Assembly (NCBI GenBank): GCA_958296385.1
Contig: OY282494.1
Span: forward strand, 1,773,537 to 1,837,536
Direction of reading: 5' to 3'
From: an uncultured Dehalococcoidia bacterium
GTDB taxonomy: Bacteria; Chloroflexota; Dehalococcoidia; Lucifugimonadales; UBA3495
DNA length: 64,000 nucleotides
Part shown: positions 49,540 through 58,360 of the stretch, piece after piece
How the letters are laid out: each line of letters opens with the position of its first letter
Position numbering within the stretch: position 1 is the first letter of the stretch
Position numbers and translations under genes: made by a program
Notes under the pieces: model-generated
What the model saw: the letters and a program-made list of their open reading frames with translations, nothing else
Told to the model about the DNA's origin: nothing
Database searches by the model: none

Positions 49540-50814
49540 TCACACCGGACTTGCGCCGTCGGCCCGCGGCGTCGTTCCGGCGATTACCGGGGTGGACAGG
49601 GCTTGATTGACGTCGCCGCCGCGCGCGACTACGTAGGTGGGGATGCCGTGCTGGGCGAGATAATCGACGGCAACGCGGGCGGTTATGCCGGGGGCGGCGC
49701 CGGGCGCGGTGGGGGTGAACGTGGTGCGGTCGATGTAGCAGACGGTTACGTTGATGCCCTGGCGCCGGATGCTCACCAGCGCCGGCGCCCAGTCGGGCTG
49801 CTGCGACGACGTGATGACCATCAGCGTGTTGAATCCGCTCAAGTAGGGCCGCAAGTCGTAGATGAAACGCTCCAGCGACAAGGCGCCGTCGGCGTTGAGT
49901 CCGGCCAGCGTTTCCATCAGCGAGCCGAGCTGCGCCGGGCGGCGGTCGGGGGGCAGCATCCACCGGCTGGAACCGTTGGCGGCCAGACCGACGGGAACGT
50001 CCTGCTCATCCCAATGCTGTATCAGCGAGGCGGCGATGGTGACGGCCAGCTCCTCGGTGTTGTCGGGCGGCGCGCCGACGTGGGAGCGGCGTTCCATGTC
50101 CAGCAGCACCCAGGCTTGGGCGGATACGCCGATGTCAAACTCTTTGACCATCAGGCGGTTCATCCGGGCGGTGTAGGGCCAGTGGATGCGGCGCAGGCTG
50201 TCGCCGTGGGCGTACTCCCGCACCGCCGACGATTCGGGCGTGATGGCCGGCGTGCGGCGGGATAACGCGCTGTCGCTGGGCAGGTTGGCGAACCGGCGAT
50301 CCAAGTCGGGCAGCGGGACGGTGGAGGGCAGCACGGTGTAGGGCTGGTCGTTCAGGAAAGTGCGTTCCAGGCGAAACAGGCCGAAAGGGTCGCGGGCGGT
50401 TACCCGCACCCGGCCGGTGCGGTAGATGCCGCGTCGTTCCAGGTAGGTTGCGATGCGAAAGGCGCGCCGCTGGCCGCGCACGAGGGCAACGGTGCGTCCG
50501 CCGGGGTCGGCCAGGTCGGTATCCTCTACAACTTCCAGCCACGACTTGGGCAGGCGGGAGCGGTTGACCAGATGGATTTGCCCCTCCAGATAATCGCCAA
50601 CCCGCCCGCGCGTGTCCAGCCGGGTGAGGCGAACTTCCAGCCCGCGCAGGTTGAGCCAGGCCCAGACGTAGCCGATGCCGATGACCAGAACCAGCGTGAA
50701 AAGCAGGCGGTAGAAAAAGCTGAACCCCGTTCCCAGGGCATAGAACAATGCCGCCAGAATCAGCAGGCCCAGCAGGATTTGACTCCGATGCTGGCTGATG
50801 AATTGCCTGACCAT
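49540..50814 (-). CDS. DUF58 domain membrane protein
   Basis: A 424-residue protein with two N-terminal helices (ILLGLLILAALFYALGTGFSFFYRLLFTLVLVIGI), a beta-rich middle, and the C-terminal DUF58/vWA-like part with SSAVREYAHGDSLRRIHWPYTARMNRLMVKEFD. That motif is the family hallmark. DUF58 proteins work with MoxR ATPases and transglutaminase-like proteins in membrane-linked chaperone or envelope functions. It lies between those two partners, one base before the transglutaminase start. Confidence 0.9.
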   Translation of the reverse strand: MVRQFISQHRSQILLGLLILAALFYALGTGFSFFYRLLFTLVLVIGIGYVWAWLNLRGLEVRLTRLDTRGRVGDYLEGQIHLVNRSRLPKSWLEVVEDTDLADPGGRTVALVRGQRRAFRIATYLERRGIYRTGRVRVTARDPFGLFRLERTFLNDQPYTVLPSTVPLPDLDRRFANLPSDSALSRRTPAITPESSAVREYAHGDSLRRIHWPYTARMNRLMVKEFDIGVSAQAWVLLDMERRSHVGAPPDNTEELAVTIAASLIQHWDEQDVPVGLAANGSSRWMLPPDRRPAQLGSLMETLAGLNADGALSLERFIYDLRPYLSGFNTLMVITSSQQPDWAPALVSIRRQGINVTVCYIDRTTFTPTAPGAAPGITARVAVDYLAQHGIPTYVVARGGDVNQALSTPVIAGTTPRADGASPV

Positions 50815-50859
50815 CTGTCACCACGGCCTATCTTATTCTGACGGGAACCCGGCGGCAGA

Positions 50860-51846
50860 CTAGGCGGCGCCCGGCACCGGCACGCTGTCCAGCAGGTCGT
50901 GCACCATTTGCTCGGAACGCACGCCGCGCATCCGGGCGGCCGGGGTTAGCACGATGCGATGGGACAGGACGGCCGGCGCCAGCTCTTTTACGTCATCGGG
51001 CAGCACGTAATCGCGGCCCCGTACCAGGGCCAGGGCCCGGCTGGCCCGGAACAGGCCCAGGGAGGCGCGGGGGGATGCGCCCAGGGCGGCGTCGTGGTGC
51101 TGGCGGGTGGCCTCGGACAGGGCAACGACGTACTCCCGCACCAGGCCGTCAACGTACACGCTTTGCGCCGCACGCTGCATATCAAGCACCTGCGCCGGCG
51201 TCGCCACCGCGCCCAGGTCGGCGATGGGGTGGGTGTGTTCCTGCTGGGCGATGATGGTCAGCTCCTCGTCAAACCGGGGGTAGCCGATGTTGATTCGCAT
51301 TAGAAACCTGTCCAGCTGCGCCTCGGGCAGTGGGAAGGTTCCCTCGTATTCGATGGAGTTCTGCGTTGCGATTACCAGAAACGGCAGCGACAGGGGGTGG
51401 GTTACGCCGTCCACGGTGACCTGGCGTTCCTCCATCGCCTCCAGCAGGGCGGATTGCGTCTTGGGCGTGGCCCGGTTGATTTCGTCGGCGAGGACTAATT
51501 GGGCGGCGATGGGCCCGGAGCGGAAAGTGAACTCGCCGCTGGACTGGTTGTACACGGACACGCCGGTAACGTCGCTGGGCAGCAGGTCGGGGGTGAACTG
51601 GATGCGGGAGAAGGTGCCGCCGATGGAGGTTGCCAGCGAGCGGGCCAGCATGGTTTTGCCCACGCCGGGCACGTCCTCAACCAGAATGTGCCCCTCGGCC
51701 ACCAGCGCGGACAGGGCCTGCTCAATCACGCCGTCCTTGCCCACGATGACGGTGGCAACGTTATGGGCGATGCGCTGCGCGACGGCGGCGGCGTCGGTGA
51801 TGTCGGCCGGCACGCCGGCGGGCGCGGTAGCTACCATATCTTGCAC
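50860..51846 (-). CDS. MoxR-family AAA+ ATPase
   Basis: A 328-residue AAA+ ATPase of the MoxR group. Walker [18 protein letters not shown], Walker [32 protein letters not shown], sensor [29 protein letters not shown] and the C-terminal lid ([29 protein letters not shown]) are complete. It is the usual first gene of MoxR-DUF58-TgpA operons and probably acts as an ATP-driven chaperone on its partners. GTG 51846 (AGGA upstream) or ATG 51837 may be the start. Confidence 0.93.
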   Translation of the reverse strand: MQDMVATAPAGVPADITDAAAVAQRIAHNVATVIVGKDGVIEQALSALVAEGHILVEDVPGVGKTMLARSLATSIGGTFSRIQFTPDLLPSDVTGVSVYNQSSGEFTFRSGPIAAQLVLADEINRATPKTQSALLEAMEERQVTVDGVTHPLSLPFLVIATQNSIEYEGTFPLPEAQLDRFLMRINIGYPRFDEELTIIAQQEHTHPIADLGAVATPAQVLDMQRAAQSVYVDGLVREYVVALSEATRQHHDAALGASPRASLGLFRASRALALVRGRDYVLPDDVKELAPAVLSHRIVLTPAARMRGVRSEQMVHDLLDSVPVPGAA

Positions 51847-51939
51847 TGCCTAATCCTGATAAACCCCGATTGCGTAGCGCGCAGTTTAGCACATCCCCGC
51901 CACAACAGCGGCCGGGCCTTGATGCGCCGCCTCCGCCAA

Positions 51940-52440
51940 AATCCCCCGCCAAATCCAAAAAATCAATGACACCGCCCCTCTTGCTAAATGTACATTCGTT
52001 CGCCATAATAAGCATATCGGGCAAATCGGTCAACCCCCACTGCCAGCCCGCTCTCCGGAGAGCGACCACTGGCAACCGGGGCCAGCACACCAAATCAAAC
52101 CGCTAGCACAACCGCCGGAGATTCAAGTCACCACGGCCACCCCGTCAGCATCCAAATCGCAATCGGCCAGGCCGACCCATCGACGCATCCACGGCGTGGG
52201 CGGTACTCCGCAGGGTATCGAGCTTCAGCCCGCGCGCTGCTCCCCCAAAGGGCAGGACACGTAAAATGAAGGTCCGTAATAGTTGCGTAAAAACCTTCCG
52301 GCCGTAAGGGCTGACAACGACTTGAATCTCCGACAACCAACACCACACCAAACCCAACCGAACCCACCGCCCGATAGACGATAGTCCGATACGGCACCCG
52401 ACCGATGCCAGCCAACCGCAAAGCGCTGAGGAGGACAGAT
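51940..52440 (-). repeat. Right arm of the ~0.5 kb inverted repeat
   Basis: This is the complement of 46395-46880, with the 210 bp element at 52116-52332 inside it and the operon's MoxR gene just inside the inner end. The outer part continues with slight extra sequence (TCGGGTGCCGTATCGGAC). It occupies most of the 769-base gap 51847-52615. The rest of that gap (52441-52615) holds no gene; a weak TACAAT at 52551 may be part of the next gene's promoter. Confidence 0.8.
52116..52332 (-). repeat. 210 bp element with 14 bp terminal inverted repeats, copy 2
   Basis: CGGAGATTCAAGTC at 52116-52129 and GACTTGAATCTCCG at 52319-52332 bound a 217 bp copy that is the complement of 46489-46698. Both copies have the same terminal repeat, supporting a defined mobile unit. 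Confidence 0.75.
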
Positions 52441-52615
52441 GATGCAATAGCCAGACCACCTTGAAACGGAACGCCGCCGTTCCGACATTCCCCCCGTCGG
52501 TATCCCGGCGGGGGCGCAAAGCAAACCGATAGGCCGGCGCAAGCGTAGGATACAATAGGGCCAGCCCGCCGCATCGCTGGCGGGGCCGTCCATTCCATCT
52601 TGCCGGGAGTATTGT

Positions 52616-53944
52616 ATGACTACCTCATCCCGCCGGGCGTTCGCTATGATTTTGCCGCTGCTGCTGCTGGCCGTTGCGGCCCTGGCGTGCAGCGCCGCCG
52701 CTGCTCCGGAAGCCGCCGCGCCCGCCTCATCCAACCCGACTGCCCTGCCGGCGGCAGCGGCGTCAGCAACGGATGCTGATTCGTCTGCCACTAATGCGCC
52801 GGCGTCTCCGGCTACTGAACCGGCGCAGCCTACGGCGGCCGCGCCCGTTGAGGCGAAGGCGCGGGTTATGCCGGATATTCCCCAAATCTCCGGCATTGAC
52901 GCCTGGCTTAATACCGACGTTGAGCTGCAAATTGCCGAGTTGACGGCGCAGGGCAACGTGGTGCTGGTTGATTTCTGGACTTACACCTGCATCAACTGCA
53001 TCCGCACGCTGCCCTACCTGCGGGACTGGTGGAGCCAGTATGAGGATGACGGGCTGGTCATTCTGGGCATCCACGCGCCGGAGTTTGAGTTTGAGAAGGA
53101 TTACGACAACGTGGCCAACGCCATCGCAACCCACGACATCGGCTGGCCGGTGGCGCAGGACAACAGTATGGTTACGTGGTCAAACTTCAACAACCGATTC
53201 TGGCCGGCCAAGTATCTGTTCAACAGCCGGGGCGAGCAGATTTACAGTCATTTTGGCGAGGGCGCTTACGGCGAAACCGAGCAGAAAATCCGCAGCGCAC
53301 TGGTAGAGGCCGGCGCCGATTTGTCCGATGACCCGCTGAGTTTGCCGACCGACCAGGTGCGCGACCCGGCGTATCAGGACGCCAGGTCATCCGGCAACGC
53401 TCCGGTAACCCGCGAACTCTACGCCGGCTGGCATCGCAACGTGCTGACGGCGCGGGCCGGGCGGGCGCCCTACGTGGCTCAGCAAGAGTATTTTGAGTCC
53501 ATCGCCAACGGCACTTCCGACGCCGCCGGGCTGATTGACGTTACCATTCCCCAGGACGTGGAACCGCACGCGCTGTACTTTCAAGGCCAGTGGTCGGTAG
53601 AGCCGGAACGCGTGCGACACGCCCGGACTACCGAAAGTCTGGAGGATTATCTGGCGCTGAACTACGCCGCCAAGAGCGTTAACGTGGTGCTGACTTCCGA
53701 TTCCGGCGAACCGTACCGGGTGATTATCACGCAGGACGGGGCGATGCTGGACGCTACCAACGCCGGCGACGACGTGCAGTGGGACGAGAACGGCTATTCC
53801 TACATACTGGTTGACGAACCGCGGATGTACGCCATCGTTGACAACGAAAGCTACCGCCGGCAGGCCATCCTGACGATGCGCTCCGACTCCGCTGACTTTG
53901 GCATCTTTGCCTTTACCTTTGGGGTGTACGAGGAGGGGCCGTAA
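52616..53944 (+). CDS. Thioredoxin-fold lipoprotein with DipZ-like C-terminal domain
   Basis: A 442-residue exported redox protein. Signal peptide ends in AALAC (lipobox, Cys ~25), and a long Ala/Pro/Thr linker follows. The redox domain has VVLVDFWTYTCINCIRTLPYL (CxxC as CINC), LVILGIHAPEFEFEKDYDNV and WPAKYLFNSRG. This WTYTCINC form is typical of the DipZ/TlpA-like group. The C-terminal ~170 residues (LYFQGQWSVEPERVRHA...YTDE-like beta domain) match the DipZ C-terminal region. Likely outside-membrane thiol-disulfide chemistry. It overlaps the next gene by one base (TAATG). Confidence 0.88.
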   Translation: MTTSSRRAFAMILPLLLLAVAALACSAAAAPEAAAPASSNPTALPAAAASATDADSSATNAPASPATEPAQPTAAAPVEAKARVMPDIPQISGIDAWLNTDVELQIAELTAQGNVVLVDFWTYTCINCIRTLPYLRDWWSQYEDDGLVILGIHAPEFEFEKDYDNVANAIATHDIGWPVAQDNSMVTWSNFNNRFWPAKYLFNSRGEQIYSHFGEGAYGETEQKIRSALVEAGADLSDDPLSLPTDQVRDPAYQDARSSGNAPVTRELYAGWHRNVLTARAGRAPYVAQQEYFESIANGTSDAAGLIDVTIPQDVEPHALYFQGQWSVEPERVRHARTTESLEDYLALNYAAKSVNVVLTSDSGEPYRVIITQDGAMLDATNAGDDVQWDENGYSYILVDEPRMYAIVDNESYRRQAILTMRSDSADFGIFAFTFGVYEEGP

Positions 53945-54918
53945 TGCGAAAGTTTCTGGCCGCAGCACTGGCCGGCGTCCTGCTGGCCGCAATGCTGGGC
54001 TGCGGCGCGTCAACATCGTCAACAGAATCGGATGGCGGCCCGGCGGCGGGCACGGCGCCGGCCGGTTCCGGCGGCCAGCCCACCGAGCCGGCCGTCATTC
54101 AGGTGCCATCGCCGGAACCGGCGGATGATGGGCTAAAGGCCCATCTGGCGACGACCGTTCTGGACGTGGGCGAGCAGCGCGTGGCGTTCGTGCTGGTTAC
54201 TCAAAAGGCGTTGGTCAATGCGCCCAGCGTGCAGGTTGCCGTGGCGCCGGAGGGCGGGGCTGCGCCGGCCCCCGCGATAACGGCGCATTTCAACGAGTGG
54301 CCCTACGGGGTGCGGGGTTCTTACGCCGCTACCGTTGACTTTCCCAGCGCGGGGCAATATCTGTTGACCGCAACGGTGGACGATGCGGCGGTGATGGGGT
54401 CGGTGGACATTCCGGTAGAGATTCTGGCCGATTCGCCGGTGCCGTCGCTGGGCGAGCCGGCGCTGGCCACCGACACCAAAACGCTGTCGGACGAGGTGGA
54501 CTTGCCCCAGCTGACGACGGCCTACACGCCGGACCCGGAGCTGTACCGAACGTCCATTGCCGACGCGGTAGCCGCCGGCCGGCCGGCCGTCATCGTCTTT
54601 GCAACCCCGGCGTTCTGCACCAGCCCAACGTGCGGCCCCCAAGTGGACACCGTATCGGAACTGCGGGCCGCCTACCCCGACACTGCCAACTACATCCACG
54701 TGGAGCTGTACGACAATCCGCTGGAAATTCAGGGCAACCTGGACAACGCCAAACTGGTAAGCGCCGCCGACGAGTGGGGGTTCACGCAGCTACCGCACTG
54801 GACTAACGAGTCGTGGGTATTCGTGGTGGACGGCAACGGCATAATCCGCCACCGCTTCGAGGGGTTCGCCAGCCTCAGCGAACTGGAAACGGCGTTAGCG
54901 GACGCAGCGGGGTTGTAG
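53944..54918 (+). CDS. Thioredoxin-like lipoprotein with CxxxxC motif
   Basis: A 324-residue exported lipoprotein: signal peptide with lipobox LLAAMLGC (Cys ~20), a beta-rich middle domain (~65-165, ITAHFNEWPYGVRGSYAATVDFPSAGQYLLTATV), and a C-terminal thioredoxin-like domain with VIVFATPAFCTSPTCGPQVDTVSEL. The two cysteines are four residues apart rather than two, as in SCO-like or peroxiredoxin-like relatives, and SWVFVVDGNGIIRHRFEG follows. It is coupled to the preceding redox lipoprotein, so they probably work together. Copper handling for the oxidase is one possibility, unproven. Confidence 0.75.
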   Translation: MRKFLAAALAGVLLAAMLGCGASTSSTESDGGPAAGTAPAGSGGQPTEPAVIQVPSPEPADDGLKAHLATTVLDVGEQRVAFVLVTQKALVNAPSVQVAVAPEGGAAPAPAITAHFNEWPYGVRGSYAATVDFPSAGQYLLTATVDDAAVMGSVDIPVEILADSPVPSLGEPALATDTKTLSDEVDLPQLTTAYTPDPELYRTSIADAVAAGRPAVIVFATPAFCTSPTCGPQVDTVSELRAAYPDTANYIHVELYDNPLEIQGNLDNAKLVSAADEWGFTQLPHWTNESWVFVVDGNGIIRHRFEGFASLSELETALADAAGL

Positions 54919-54939
54919 AACGCCGGGGGTACGGCCTTG

Positions 54940-54972
54940 CCCCCCAATGTCATTCTGAATGACATTGGGGGG
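54940..54972. terminator. Bidirectional hairpin derived from the MITE-like repeat
   Basis: A perfect 16 bp inverted repeat, CCCCCCAATGTCATTC, T, and its complement (54940-54955, 54957-54972). It is the repeat family's two outer ends fused with no centre. It sits between two convergent genes (54918 and 54994), where it may act as a terminator for both. Confidence 0.6.
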
Positions 54973-54993
54973 TGGTCGGGGGTTACGGGCCGC

Positions 54994-55986
54994 TTACAGG
55001 ATGTGATACATCAGGTGGTGGTCGCGCAGCACGTCCTGGGCAAAGTCGTTATCTACTTCGCGCCACACCGAATGGATGTGGTTGGCCTCGTTCTGAATGT
55101 TGTCAAACTCGACGATGAACTGACCACCGTGGATGCGGTAGTAGTGGTCGCGGCCCCGGTCTAAACCGCCGGCCCAGACCAGCCGGTAGTCGTCCAGGCC
55201 GGTGTCCCGGATTTTGGCGAGGCGGTCGGCGGCGATGGGGGCGGGGGCGCCGTTCACGTATTCGGAGATCAGGGTTAGCAGCATTTCCTGCTGCGTGCCG
55301 TTCATAGCGCGCCCGGCCAGCCCCTCGTCGTTGTGGATGGGCTGCTTGCTGCTGTTGTAGCCCAGGATGTCCCAGGGCGCTTTGTCGTGAATGACGGCCT
55401 TGCCACGCTGCCCGGCGTCCAGCGACGCCATCAGCTCAATGGCCACGTCCTCACGCTGGGACAGGATGCGCAAGCCCTCTTTCGGCCCCTTGCGAACTTC
55501 GGCGGGATTGGCGCCCAGAAAGAACGGCGTTACCGCCAGAACCTGCTCGCCCCAAACGCTGTAATGGACGGACAGATGATGGCCCTCAACCCGCCAGCCC
55601 CAGGGGTCGGCGCCGGCCGGGTCGCCGAACACCGTCCAGTAGTACAGCTCCGGGTTTCGGGGCCAGGTAACCTGCCCCCATTCGGCCTCCAGCGGGCCAA
55701 GCACCAGCTCGTGCTCAATGATGAGATTGGCCTGCCGGTTGGTCTCGTCGGTAAGGCCGGTTGCCAGCAGGGCCAGCGCCAGCTGGCGTTGACTTTCGTT
55801 CATATCCCGCAGCGGCAAACCGTGCCGGTTCAGAGGCGGGTAATACCAGAAAATCCGCTCACCGTCCATATAATGGTAGGTAGCCTTAGCGCGCTGCGCC
55901 CCGTCCAAGCTATCCAGCCAAGCCTGCGCCGCCTCCGCCATACCGGACGCTACCGGAGCATGGGGATGAGTATGTTGAGCTGTCAT
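54994..55986 (-). CDS. DUF3500 domain protein
   Basis: A 330-residue protein matching the DUF3500 family: AQAWLDSLDGAQRAKATYHYMDGERIFWYYPPLNRHGLPLRDMNESQR, then WRVEGHHLSVHYSVWGEQVLAVTPFFLGANPAEV and VWAGGLDRGRDHYYRIHGGQFIVEFDNIQNEANHIHSVWREVDNDFAQDVLRDHH. The many His/Asp residues suggest metal binding, but the activity of the family is unknown. GGAGG lies nine bases before the ATG and a good promoter at 56030-56059. Confidence 0.85.
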   Translation of the reverse strand: MTAQHTHPHAPVASGMAEAAQAWLDSLDGAQRAKATYHYMDGERIFWYYPPLNRHGLPLRDMNESQRQLALALLATGLTDETNRQANLIIEHELVLGPLEAEWGQVTWPRNPELYYWTVFGDPAGADPWGWRVEGHHLSVHYSVWGEQVLAVTPFFLGANPAEVRKGPKEGLRILSQREDVAIELMASLDAGQRGKAVIHDKAPWDILGYNSSKQPIHNDEGLAGRAMNGTQQEMLLTLISEYVNGAPAPIAADRLAKIRDTGLDDYRLVWAGGLDRGRDHYYRIHGGQFIVEFDNIQNEANHIHSVWREVDNDFAQDVLRDHHLMYHIL

Positions 55987-56004
55987 CGCAGATGACCTCC
56001 TGTT

Positions 56005-56070
56005 GTCAAGATAATTGGGGAACGGCGGCAGTGTATGAGCGGGCGCGCCGGCGTGTCAAGAATACCGGCG
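56005..56070 (-). promoter_or_regulatory. Duplicated promoter region 1 (DUF3500 gene)
   Basis: A 66-base segment almost identical to 57017-57082. On the minus strand it gives TTGACA (56054-56059), 18 bases, TACACT (56030-56035), ~44 bases before the DUF3500 ATG. A second TTGAC near the start side (56005-56010) lies in the leader. Confidence 0.65.
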
Positions 56071-56104
56071 CTGCCAAGCCGGGCCGGTTTGCGGAGGGAC
56101 TTTA

Positions 56105-56644
56105 TTACCCTTGAAACATACCCTGGTAACCCACCCCGGCCGGGTGTCCCAGCCGTTCCACGAGCAGGGTACATATTGTCATTCCGCTGGTCAGTTTTAC
56201 CTTGCTTTTGCCCAGGTGGAATATCTCCAGCGTTATCTGATTGTGAAAACCGGGGTCTATTTTGGGCGCGGTGATGTGGACTCCGATGCCCAGGCGGGCC
56301 AGACTGCTCCGGCCTTCAACCCGTCCGGACAGACGGTTGCTCAAGCCTACCCACTCCACGGTTTTGCCGATGATGAAATCGCCCGGGCTGAACTCCAGGC
56401 CGCCTTGCTGCGCAATGTCGACCGTATCCGTGTTGTCCTTGAGATATTGATTGACGTCCAGCCTTACGATGTCAACGGTGATGGCATCCCGGTTGACGCT
56501 ATCTTTGGGCAGCGTAATCTCGGCGTTCAGCGTCAAGTCTATGGACGCCGGCTGCAACCGCTTATCGCCGTCGAGCAGTGGCGGGTCAATGATAAGTTCG
56601 CCGTTAGCGATGGCAAGGTGGATTTCTCCATCGGACAAGAGCAT
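56105..56644 (-). CDS. dcd: dCTP deaminase
   Basis: A 179-residue enzyme that deaminates dCTP to dUTP (or to dUMP in bifunctional forms) for thymidylate synthesis. The signature RVEGRSSLARLGIGVHITAPKIDPGFHNQITLE is complete, including the catalytic Glu and the trimer-forming arginine/serine residues; LQPASIDLTL is also present. Length is normal. It lies 39 bases after the small upstream gene on the same strand and probably shares its promoter. Confidence 0.95.
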   Translation of the reverse strand: MLLSDGEIHLAIANGELIIDPPLLDGDKRLQPASIDLTLNAEITLPKDSVNRDAITVDIVRLDVNQYLKDNTDTVDIAQQGGLEFSPGDFIIGKTVEWVGLSNRLSGRVEGRSSLARLGIGVHITAPKIDPGFHNQITLEIFHLGKSKVKLTSGMTICTLLVERLGHPAGVGYQGMFQG

Positions 56645-56683
56645 ATCGGTTACCTGCGTTGCGGCTACGCCGGTGGGCCAAAT

Positions 56684-56998
56684 CTATTTAACCAGGATGG
56701 CGTCCAGTTCTTTTTCGGGAATTACCCAAGTGGGGCGGCCTTCGTTGCTGGTGGGCAGATACAGGATGACCTTGCCATCGGTTTTGCCGGCATATGCGGC
56801 GGGGACCGAGCTCTGATTTTCGCCCAGAGTATGCGTCGGCACCAGCCCCTCAAAGCGCTCGCCGCCGATGTCTTTGCTAATGAACGCGTCGTGCCCCAAC
56901 GGGGTGATGTGCACTTCGCCGGGCAACAGCTTGATTTTCCAATGGCCGGGCCGGTAATACCAGAGATCCAGATGCGGCGCGGTGGGTATTGTCGGCAT
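56684..56998 (-). CDS. Small conserved protein of unknown function upstream of dcd
   Basis: A 104-residue protein: HLDLWYYRPGHWKIKLLPGEVHITPLGHDAFISKDIGGERFEGLVPTHTLGENQSSVPAAYAGKTDGKVILYLPTSNEGRPTWVIPEKELDAIL. It looks like a compact beta-rich protein with no named motif. GGGAGG lies six bases before the ATG and the 57042-57071 promoter drives it. Its pairing with dcd, both inside a promoter duplication, hints at a nucleotide-linked role, but nothing in the sequence proves this. Confidence 0.55.
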   Translation of the reverse strand: MPTIPTAPHLDLWYYRPGHWKIKLLPGEVHITPLGHDAFISKDIGGERFEGLVPTHTLGENQSSVPAAYAGKTDGKVILYLPTSNEGRPTWVIPEKELDAILVK

Positions 56999-57016
56999 TG
57001 TTGAATCCTCCCGATC

Positions 57017-57082
57017 GTCAAGATAATTGGAAACCGCCGGCAGTGTATGAGCGGGTGCGTTGGCGTGTCAAGAATACCGGCG
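57017..57082 (-). promoter_or_regulatory. Duplicated promoter region 2 (small gene plus dcd)
   Basis: This 66-base segment matches 56005-56070 with six to eight differences. It gives TTGACA (57066-57071), 18 bases, TACACT (57042-57047) on the minus strand, before the ATG at 56998. It directly abuts the stop of the MFS gene (57083). Confidence 0.65.
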
Positions 57083-58360
57083 TCACTGGATTAATTGGGG
57101 CCACTGGGTGAGCCGGGGGCGGCGGGCGGTGGTTAGCAGGGCGGCGGCGGCGATGGCGGCTATGGCCAGGGTTAGGAAGGCGCCCTGGTAGGTTCCCGTG
57201 CGGTCGAATACGATGGCGGAGCCTAACGGGCCCAGGGCAAAGCCGGCTACCTGGGCGGCGCGGCTGATGCCGAATATGCTGCCCAGCGTGCGGCGTCCGT
57301 AGTAGCTGGCCCACATTATCGGGGCCAGGGTGTTCACCCCGCTGCCGGCCAGTCCTTGCAGGATGGCGAACAGGTAGGTTTTGGGCAGGTCGTCGGCGCG
57401 CATCAGCGCCCAGATGCCGGCTGCGCCGGCCAGATATACCGTAATCAGCAGCAGCCGGGGCGGGATTCGCTCTGCGATGACGCCCAACGCCAGCGCGCCC
57501 AACGCGCCGGCTATGGACATTATGCTGACGGCTGCCACCGCCGCCGTTGGGGTCAAACCCTGCTGGGACAGGTGCGGCACCAGATGCAGGCCGATGCCCG
57601 ACGTTGCGATGCTGACTAGGAACAGGGACGCCAGGATTAGCCAGAATTGGGGCGTCCGGATTACGGCGCGCAGTGGGGCGGGCCGGTCGTCGTTGCGCAA
57701 GTCGGGGCTGCTGGACGACGGAGTTGGCACGGGGGCGCCGTCAATGGCCAATCCCAAGTCCTCCGGCTGTCGTCGGATAATCAGCGCGGCGGGAATCAGG
57801 CCGACGCAGAGCATCACCACGGCCAGCAGTCCCCACGCGGCGCGCCAGTCCCAATGGGTGATGGCCAGCTGGACGAGGGGCGCCAGCACGATTATTCCGC
57901 CGGAGCCGCCGAACAGCACCAGGCCGGTGGCGCGGCCCCGGTATCTGAGAAACCACTTGCCGGCCGTAACCGATGCGCCAACCTGGATGAGCCCCTGGTC
58001 GGCGATTCTGATGGCGGTGAAAGCGATGTAAAACCCCAGCAGGGCTTGGGCCGTGGCCAGGTACAGACAGCCCACGATGACGATGCACCCGCCGGCGGCC
58101 AGTATCAGTCGGGCGCCGCAGCGGTCAATCAGGCGGCCGCTGAAAGGGGCCAGGGCTGCTCCCAGTATGGCGCCCAGGCTGGTAGCGCCGGCCATCTCGG
58201 TGCGGTTCCAGCCGAACTCCTGGCTCATCGGAATGACGAACACCGAGAGGATGCCAATTGCGGTGGCGGCGTTGGCGAATGAGATGCCAGAGGCGGCGGC
58301 GGCAACCCACCATCCGTAATAAATACGCCCGTGATAAAGACGCCGGAGCGGGGCAATCAT
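57083..58360 (-). CDS. Major facilitator superfamily transporter
   Basis: A 425-residue transporter with about twelve hydrophobic segments in two halves. It opens with IYYGWWVAAAASGISFANAA and has the loop GALAPFSGRLIDRCGARLILAAGG, typical of monocarboxylate/oxalate-formate-like MFS members. The central loop (~190-220) is charged. Substrate unknown. Its ATG overlaps the stop of 58357-59187 by ATGA, so it is coupled to that gene. Confidence 0.87.
   Translation of the reverse strand: MIAPLRRLYHGRIYYGWWVAAAASGISFANAATAIGILSVFVIPMSQEFGWNRTEMAGATSLGAILGAALAPFSGRLIDRCGARLILAAGGCIVIVGCLYLATAQALLGFYIAFTAIRIADQGLIQVGASVTAGKWFLRYRGRATGLVLFGGSGGIIVLAPLVQLAITHWDWRAAWGLLAVVMLCVGLIPAALIIRRQPEDLGLAIDGAPVPTPSSSSPDLRNDDRPAPLRAVIRTPQFWLILASLFLVSIATSGIGLHLVPHLSQQGLTPTAAVAAVSIMSIAGALGALALGVIAERIPPRLLLITVYLAGAAGIWALMRADDLPKTYLFAILQGLAGSGVNTLAPIMWASYYGRRTLGSIFGISRAAQVAGFALGPLGSAIVFDRTGTYQGAFLTLAIAAIAAAALLTTARRPRLTQWPQLIQ

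Noticed and set aside
52128-52956. Several overlapping short frames in the right inverted-repeat arm and before the redox lipoprotein
   Set aside because: They lie over a non-coding repeat, do not agree between the two arms, and lack ribosome sites and family motifs.
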